From positions 2,425,501 through 2,489,500 of the forward strand of contig CM042034.1 of assembly GCA_023525975.1 (NCBI GenBank): a stretch of 64,000 nt of DNA, in the 5' to 3' direction. Every line of letters starts with the position of its first letter. The stretch's first letter is position 1. The translations under genes and the position numbers were made by a program. Positions 59,141 to 64,000 of this stretch are shown piece after piece. Source of the DNA: Smallanthus sonchifolius (taxonomy: Eukaryota > Streptophyta > Magnoliopsida > Asterales > Asteraceae). A model generated the notes under the pieces. That model ran no database searches. It saw only the letters and a program-made list of their open reading frames with translations, and had not been told where the DNA came from.

Positions 59141-60568
59141 AGTGTTTGTAAAATTTTAGCATATTTTAAGGTAGATAAATCGAGGGAAAAGTAAGCGATA
59201 AATGAAATCTGTAGAATTGGGATCAATCAAATATTGCAAAGTCTCGGTATTTATTGCCAGTCATAATTAAAAGATGGCGAAATTTCGATCTATACCAGGA
59301 CCATAATATTAGATTGGGGAGGAAGATTAGAATTAGAAATTGATAGAAAAGCAAGGATATGGGTTCGTGTGAGTAGGGAACAAAAACACATACATGTTGG
59401 TTAACATATTAAAATTTTCTATATTTAATATGGGTTGGGTTAAACGCTAAACATTTTTCTTTTTACCTTTTGAAATAAATAAACAACTAGAATTGTGCTT
59501 GCTCACGCTGCGGTGCGTTTAATGGCGGAAAACTTAGCGTCCCCCAAAGCTTATATAATAAAGTCATAGAAAACGAAACCGTTAAAAAGGTTATCGTACT
59601 TTATATAAAAAAAACCGTCAAAAAAGTTCATTGGTTAAAAAAATAGAAAAAAAGTAAAACCGTCGAATTAAAGTAAAGAGTTCAAAAAATTTATAACGAC
59701 GTTGTACGCGAGTGCTTAGATAACTTGTACACTATCACGCGCAACTCCGTTTTGAACGAAACTTACATCGAAACTTAAACAAAAAGAAAAACGTCGCAAC
59801 GATAAATCCAGAATTTTATAAAACATAATATTTTAAACGTTATAAACGAAAAAAATATATAGTTTTATATGCATTAGTTTAGTTATCTCAACATTAAACA
59901 TTTGTTAAATTAGAAATACTTAATTGATATTATTGCTTATACCAGACAAATATCCAAGTGATTATTATTAATAATAATATTAAAAAGAGACATAAAAAGG
60001 TGTGTGTGTGAGAGAGGTTGAAAAGACTTGTACCATAAAGCCTTTGATACATGGCTTTTGAAGCATTGGTAATAGATGTGTTGTTTATCATTAATGATGA
60101 TGATGATGATGATGATGATGATAATACTTTAAATGTTCTAGTTAAAGAGACTTGGAAAGTTTTATACACTTAACACATTTCGAATCAATCCATTTTAGAT
60201 TATTAATTTTTTAATAAATCTTTTAACTTCTTTGTATGCAATGTTGTGGTTTACGGTATCTTTTAAGTAAGTAGAACTTTATATCAAATCAAGCATTTCT
60301 ATGAAATGTATTACTTATATATGGTCCCTTAAATAATAGTCACATAATTAATATGACAAGGATATATTCTCTGCTGTTTCTACTTTTCTAATATGATTAC
60401 CAAATAAATAGTATATATTGGTCGTTACTTTATGGAATATATATTTGGTTATCCGCAATGCATGTTATAGGGTGAAGGGTATCAATGTGGGAAGGGGTTC
60501 GGCTCAGCGGGACCGACGGGAACAACATTTGTTGATTACCGATGCATTGCTTCAGTTATATTATTATT
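59141..60568. other. Gene-free stretch with microsatellite
   Basis: No gene supported. A (GAT)n microsatellite lies at about 60094-60122. The stretch 59500-59850 is unusual in being rich in CG-containing words (AAACGTCG, CGTTATAAACG) and may be old retroelement DNA; I could not bound it. Confidence 0.45.
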
Positions 60569-60930
60569 AGAGTAAACTCCCGTTTTAGTCCAAGTGGTTT
60601 ACACAAATTCTCTATTTTAGTTCAATAGTTTCAAAATCCTCATTTACATCCAATAGTTTCATCATTTGTCTTCTTTTTAGCCAATCCACTAACCTTCATC
60701 CAATTTTCTGTTAAGTTTTAACTGAAAAGACTAAAATACCCCTATTAATAATAAACAAAAATACTCTTCTAATTAAAAATACCCACATCCACTTTCTTCT
60801 TCTCCAAAAAAACCCTAAAATACCCACCCCCGCCTCCAAAACTATTGGATGTAAATGAGGATTTTGAAACTATTGGACTAAAATAGGGGATTGGTACAAA
60901 CCACATGGACTAAAACGGGAGTTTACTCTT
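60569..60930. repeat. Foldback element with ~95-bp inverted arms
   Basis: AGAGTAAACTCCCGTTTTAG at the left is mirrored by TAAAACGGGAGTTTACTCTT at the right. The arms continue as near-perfect complements for about 95 bp (ATTTTAGT(T/C)CAATAGTTTC and so on). The centre is non-coding. It is probably a MITE; class unknown. Confidence 0.8.
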
Positions 60931-61253
60931 ATTTATTATTATTATTATTATTTTATTTAATATTTATTTAATTTAGCTATAATAATTTGTGCTCGTTAAT
61001 ATTTTTAAAGAAATATAAATACATGGTTTTATTTATTTTCTTTTTGTCAACATTTTGTTATAAATTTTAATAAGAACCAAGTTGTATTCAAAACAAACAT
61101 ACTTTATGGGCTCGTAAGCGGCTTTGGCACATGCTTAGATCGACATTTCTAGGCGTGTTTAATATTTGGTTTCAAATCGATTAAAGCGATAACCGAATTG
61201 AAACTGAAACCGTTTAAAACCAAACTGAATTACATATTTAATTTTTGGTTTGC

Positions 61254-61444
61254 AGCAACCAAACCCTCCCTCGACTGTGGAACAACCAAACCCTCCCTCG
61301 ACTGTGGAACAACCAAACCCTCCCCTGTTTGTGCAACAACCAAACCCTCTGATTCACGCACCGGTAAACCCTCCGGGTCAAGAAACAGGAAATGATCCAT
61401 ATGGTTTTGATGAGGATTGGTTGTTTAAAGACAGTTTAAGGTGA
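61254..61444 (+). pseudogene. Possible terminal exon with a 27-bp repeat
   Basis: After a TTTGCAG acceptor-like site, an open frame to TGA at 61442-61444 contains two exact 27 bp copies of a unit encoding QPNPPSTVE (61255-61308), then two diverged copies. It ends ..NDPYGFDEDWLFKDSLR. The acidic-aromatic tail looks like a real protein end, but there is no upstream exon in reach. I do not recognise it; it may be the end of a transposon protein. Confidence 0.35.
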
Positions 61445-61792
61445 TTTCGACGTGAACAACGTCGCGAATGTGAGGGCTAAGTGGGTTCAGATGACTCTGA
61501 TTACTCGTCCATACAATGAACCCTACACCAATTCCTATATTCGTTGTAAAAGAGTTAAACAACATTTCGAAACCAGTTCTGACCCTTCAACCATATAGAA
61601 ATAATCCAAAGACTTGTACATGACTTTAAATTTTAACCTATGAATTTCAAACCGACCCCTGATTTAACGTTAAAATGTAGACGGAGTTAGTCCACGGATT
61701 AAAATGGCTAGATTTTGAAAAGTTAAGAACGAAAAAACTAAAAAAAATTAAGTTTTTAATGAAAGTGGCTAAAATACATAGACAAAAATTGA

Positions 61793-62174
61793 CACTTTAC
61801 TCTTATATAATAAAAAATACAAATTTATATGTAAGAAATACAAATTTAAAAAATATAAACCACTAATCAAAAAATTAAACTATTTAGATTTGTTCTTTTT
61901 ATTCCGGCTATAATTTAATCTATAACTTGACCCGTTTCATATTAGCCCGCTCTAACAAATTACTCGTTCTGATGACACACCATCACTTTACTCTTATATA
62001 ATAAAAAATACAAATTTATATGTAAGAAATACAAATTTAAAAAATATAAACCACTAATCAAAAAATTAAACTATTTAGATTTGTTCTTTTTATTCCGGCT
62101 ATAATTTAATCTATAACTTGACCCGTTTCATATTAGCCCGCTCTAACAAATTACACGATCTGATGACACACCAT
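61793..62174. repeat. 191-bp tandem duplication
   Basis: The block CACTTTACTCTTATATAATA .. GATGACACACCAT occurs twice in a row (period 191 bp) with very few differences, one of them ACTCGTTCTG against ACACGATCTG near the end. It is non-coding and young. Confidence 0.9.
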
Positions 62175-62476
62175 CTCTTCTAAAGATGCTTCATTCAACC
62201 CTTTTAACCTTATCAAAACAAGCATGATAAAATTATTTAACGAAATATGAATTTACACATTTTGAGTAAAGAGACTCTGCAAAGAAAGAAATGTAACTTC
62301 TAATATACAAGTAATGCTAAATGTTGGCTCTATATATCAAGAAAATGAAAAATAACCGACTTCACCGGTAATATATGTTGAAAAAGAAATGAAAACAGAA
62401 CTCGCAAGACCGCGTATTAGATACATGGTCAACAAAAGTATCAATTTTGACTGTCAGTTGTCAAACCAACAATTTC

Positions 62477-62579
62477 TCAGTGACGGAAGGTCTTCACCAC
62501 CTGCCCGATTCGACTTCGACATAGTGGACAGCTTGTCAAGTGTGACGAACATGTCACGCAGCAGCACATATGACCACAC
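62477..62579 (-). pseudogene. Orphan last exon of an SP1/SPL-type RING E3 ligase
   Basis: After a TTTTCAG acceptor (62580-62586, minus) an exon of 103 bp encodes CGHMCCCVTCSSHLTSCPLC followed by RSRIGQVVKTFRH and a stop. This is the second half of a C3HC4 RING finger. The ending is nearly that of plant SP1/SPL1 (MUL1-like) E3 ligases, which sit in organelle outer membranes and regulate the chloroplast import machinery. No upstream exon is visible on the minus strand up to 64000, and the divergent ALP1-like gene starts 630 bp away. It is therefore either a stranded fragment or the end of a gene with a very long intron. The frame itself is intact. Confidence 0.65.
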
Positions 62580-63208
62580 CTGAAAACCATAGTCAGATTG
62601 TTCTATAAAATATGATTTTTATACTAAAATGTAGATAAATTGTTTTAAAAAGTAATGCAAATGTAGATAAATAGTTAAATACATATATTGAAATGTTCAA
62701 AGACGAAATATTGAGTACTTATTTTGGGAGATTACGCTAAAGGGGTGTTTGGATTTACATTTTGGATATGATTATATTATATCGTTGCGATTTGAAGTCG
62801 CGATAATCAGTTTTTAATGGTTGGATGAACAAATATGACATCATATAACGTAATTTGAGATTCATTTACACTCGTATCCTAAAACGTGTCTTCTTTTTTC
62901 ATAGTTTTTTCAGTAATTGTATCTATTGTTTCCTTAAATAATCAGAACTTGCCACACCACAACATATGAAGCACATGCAAACACTACATTCTACTGTTAA
63001 TTTCAATACCCTGATTATCTAATTCTGACTGTTCAATTTCGCAAAATCAATTTTGAAATGCAAAGTCAAACACCCTGTGAAGCCTAATAAAGAGAGAACA
63101 ATAAAGCTGGGTCACTACGATGCAGCTGGGTTCATTCCATTCCATATTTGTTTCTTGATTTTCCCTCGTCTTCAATCAATCGACGATTTTGTATCCTCTA
63201 AACAAGGA

Positions 63209-64000
63209 ATGGATTACAATCAAACGTAGGTTATATATTACCACTCAATCACTCAAAAACCCTCCGGTTTCATCATCGATCAGTGCTAATAGTCGGGGTT
63301 TTTTGTCTGAAATTAGCGTGTTTCGGTCTACATTTCTCGCCCATTTAGTTTGAAATTCGTGTGTATTTGATTCATGGTTCGTGCCATTATTATTACGATG
63401 TTTTATGCATTTATGTGTTTTCAAACCATAAATGCTATTGATTCTTCCGAGTCAGATTTAATGTATTATGTATGTTATGATGTACAACATTAGGTTGTTA
63501 TTATGTTAAAATCTAATTCTGGATATAATTACAACCCAATGCTTTTGACTTCTAATCTTGAAACAACTGTATCAACCGAATCCCTGTGAAAACCGGGATA
63601 AACCTCACTTGGGTGAATACTATTGTAGTTATGTCTAGACTTAAACTGAACAAACAAAAAAAAATTAGCTACATTTTGTGCGTTGTGGCTTCATATACTA
63701 AACATGGTTACTTGGTATATTCGAGCAGTTTAAACAATTATTAGTATACGTTTATATATTTGTCCAACTAGACCTCACTACAAGATGTTCTACCCCGAGA
63801 GAAAAGAATATATGCAGAGATTAGTGTATGAAAGTGATGACAAATGTATTCAACAACTAAGAATGAATATAGCAACTTTCGTGACACTTTGTAATATGTT
63901 AGAGAGGGGTGGAAAGTTGAAAGCATCTAAGTATCTCCAAGTTTCAATTTTCTTGTACGTTTTGGCGTACCATGTGAAGAATCGATTGGCGAAGTTTCAG
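63209..64000 (+). CDS. ALP1/HARBI1-like nuclease protein, N-terminal part
   Basis: Exon 1 (63209-63225) starts ATGGATTACAATCAAAC with donor GTAGGT. Exon 2 starts at 63772 after an ACTAG acceptor and is open to the window edge. Together they give 82 codons in frame: MDYNQTPHYKMFYPERKEYM, then CIQQLRMNIATFVTLCNMLE and VSIFLYVLAYHVKNRLAKFQ. This matches the N-terminal helical domain (DUF8040) that precedes the DDE nuclease of PIF/Harbinger-derived proteins such as Arabidopsis ALP1. Those can be domesticated chromatin factors or live transposases; the catalytic domain is off the window, so which one cannot be decided. No Harbinger inverted repeat was found upstream, which mildly favours a host gene. 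Confidence 0.7.

Overview
This is nuclear DNA of a flowering plant. It has large AT-rich intergenic stretches, multi-exon genes with GT/AG introns, and dense transposon debris of kinds typical of plants: Ty3/gypsy and solo LTRs, Helitrons with CTAG ends, hAT, CACTA and PIF/Harbinger-type elements, and tRNA-derived SINEs. The proteins match core eudicot families. The style of the repeats suggests an Asteraceae-like genome, but that is only an impression. There is no bacterial or operon-like organisation. RNA genes and CRISPR arrays were not found.

Layout. 1-3268 is the edge of a minus-strand LTR retrotransposon: leader, tRNA-Met-type primer site and one ~2.85 kb LTR. It lies 5' of the last three exons (3885-6303, +) of a LEC14B/DCAF11-type WD40 gene. 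6304-12870 holds SINEs, a ~480 bp inverted-repeat element, a Helitron and a Harbinger-like element. 12872-14071 (-) is an intact LRR protein gene. From memory, the LRR and WD40 genes are also neighbours in Arabidopsis. 14571-18509 holds a Helitron and a defective hAT transposon. 20819-32291 (-) is an eight-exon ATG18g/h-type autophagy gene. Its 4.5 kb fifth intron contains a decayed chromodomain gypsy element between two copies of ~297 bp of intron sequence. 32695-34560 is a Helitron helicase relic split by a MITE, followed by a possible LINE relic. 36193-37023 is a Helitron plus a dimeric SINE. 37377-39341 (+) is an intact RKF3-like receptor kinase. 42800-48334 (+) is an ERD6-like sugar transporter gene that looks recently broken; its introns contain a CACTA element and a solo LTR. 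48754-52868 is Helitron, MITE and SINE material plus a decayed coding fragment. 53085-53591 (-) is a small intact gene of unknown function. 53998-57371 is a MITE interrupted by a complete solo LTR. 57536-62174 is more repeats. 62477-62579 (-) is a lone RING exon of an SP1-type E3 ligase. 63209-64000 (+) is the start of an ALP1/HARBI1-like gene that runs off the right edge.

The genes do not form a pathway. They are separate housekeeping or signalling genes: ubiquitin-ligase adaptor, LRR protein, autophagy PROPPIN, receptor kinase, sugar carrier and domesticated-transposase type. I did not find a convincing new biological system. The strongest observations are structural: nested insertions with readable target-site duplications, a dimeric SINE family with a 13 bp duplication, a retroelement sitting beside a copy of its own empty site, and a sugar-transporter gene caught early in decay. 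Exon limits were read by eye from GT/AG sites, reading frame and remembered family sequences.
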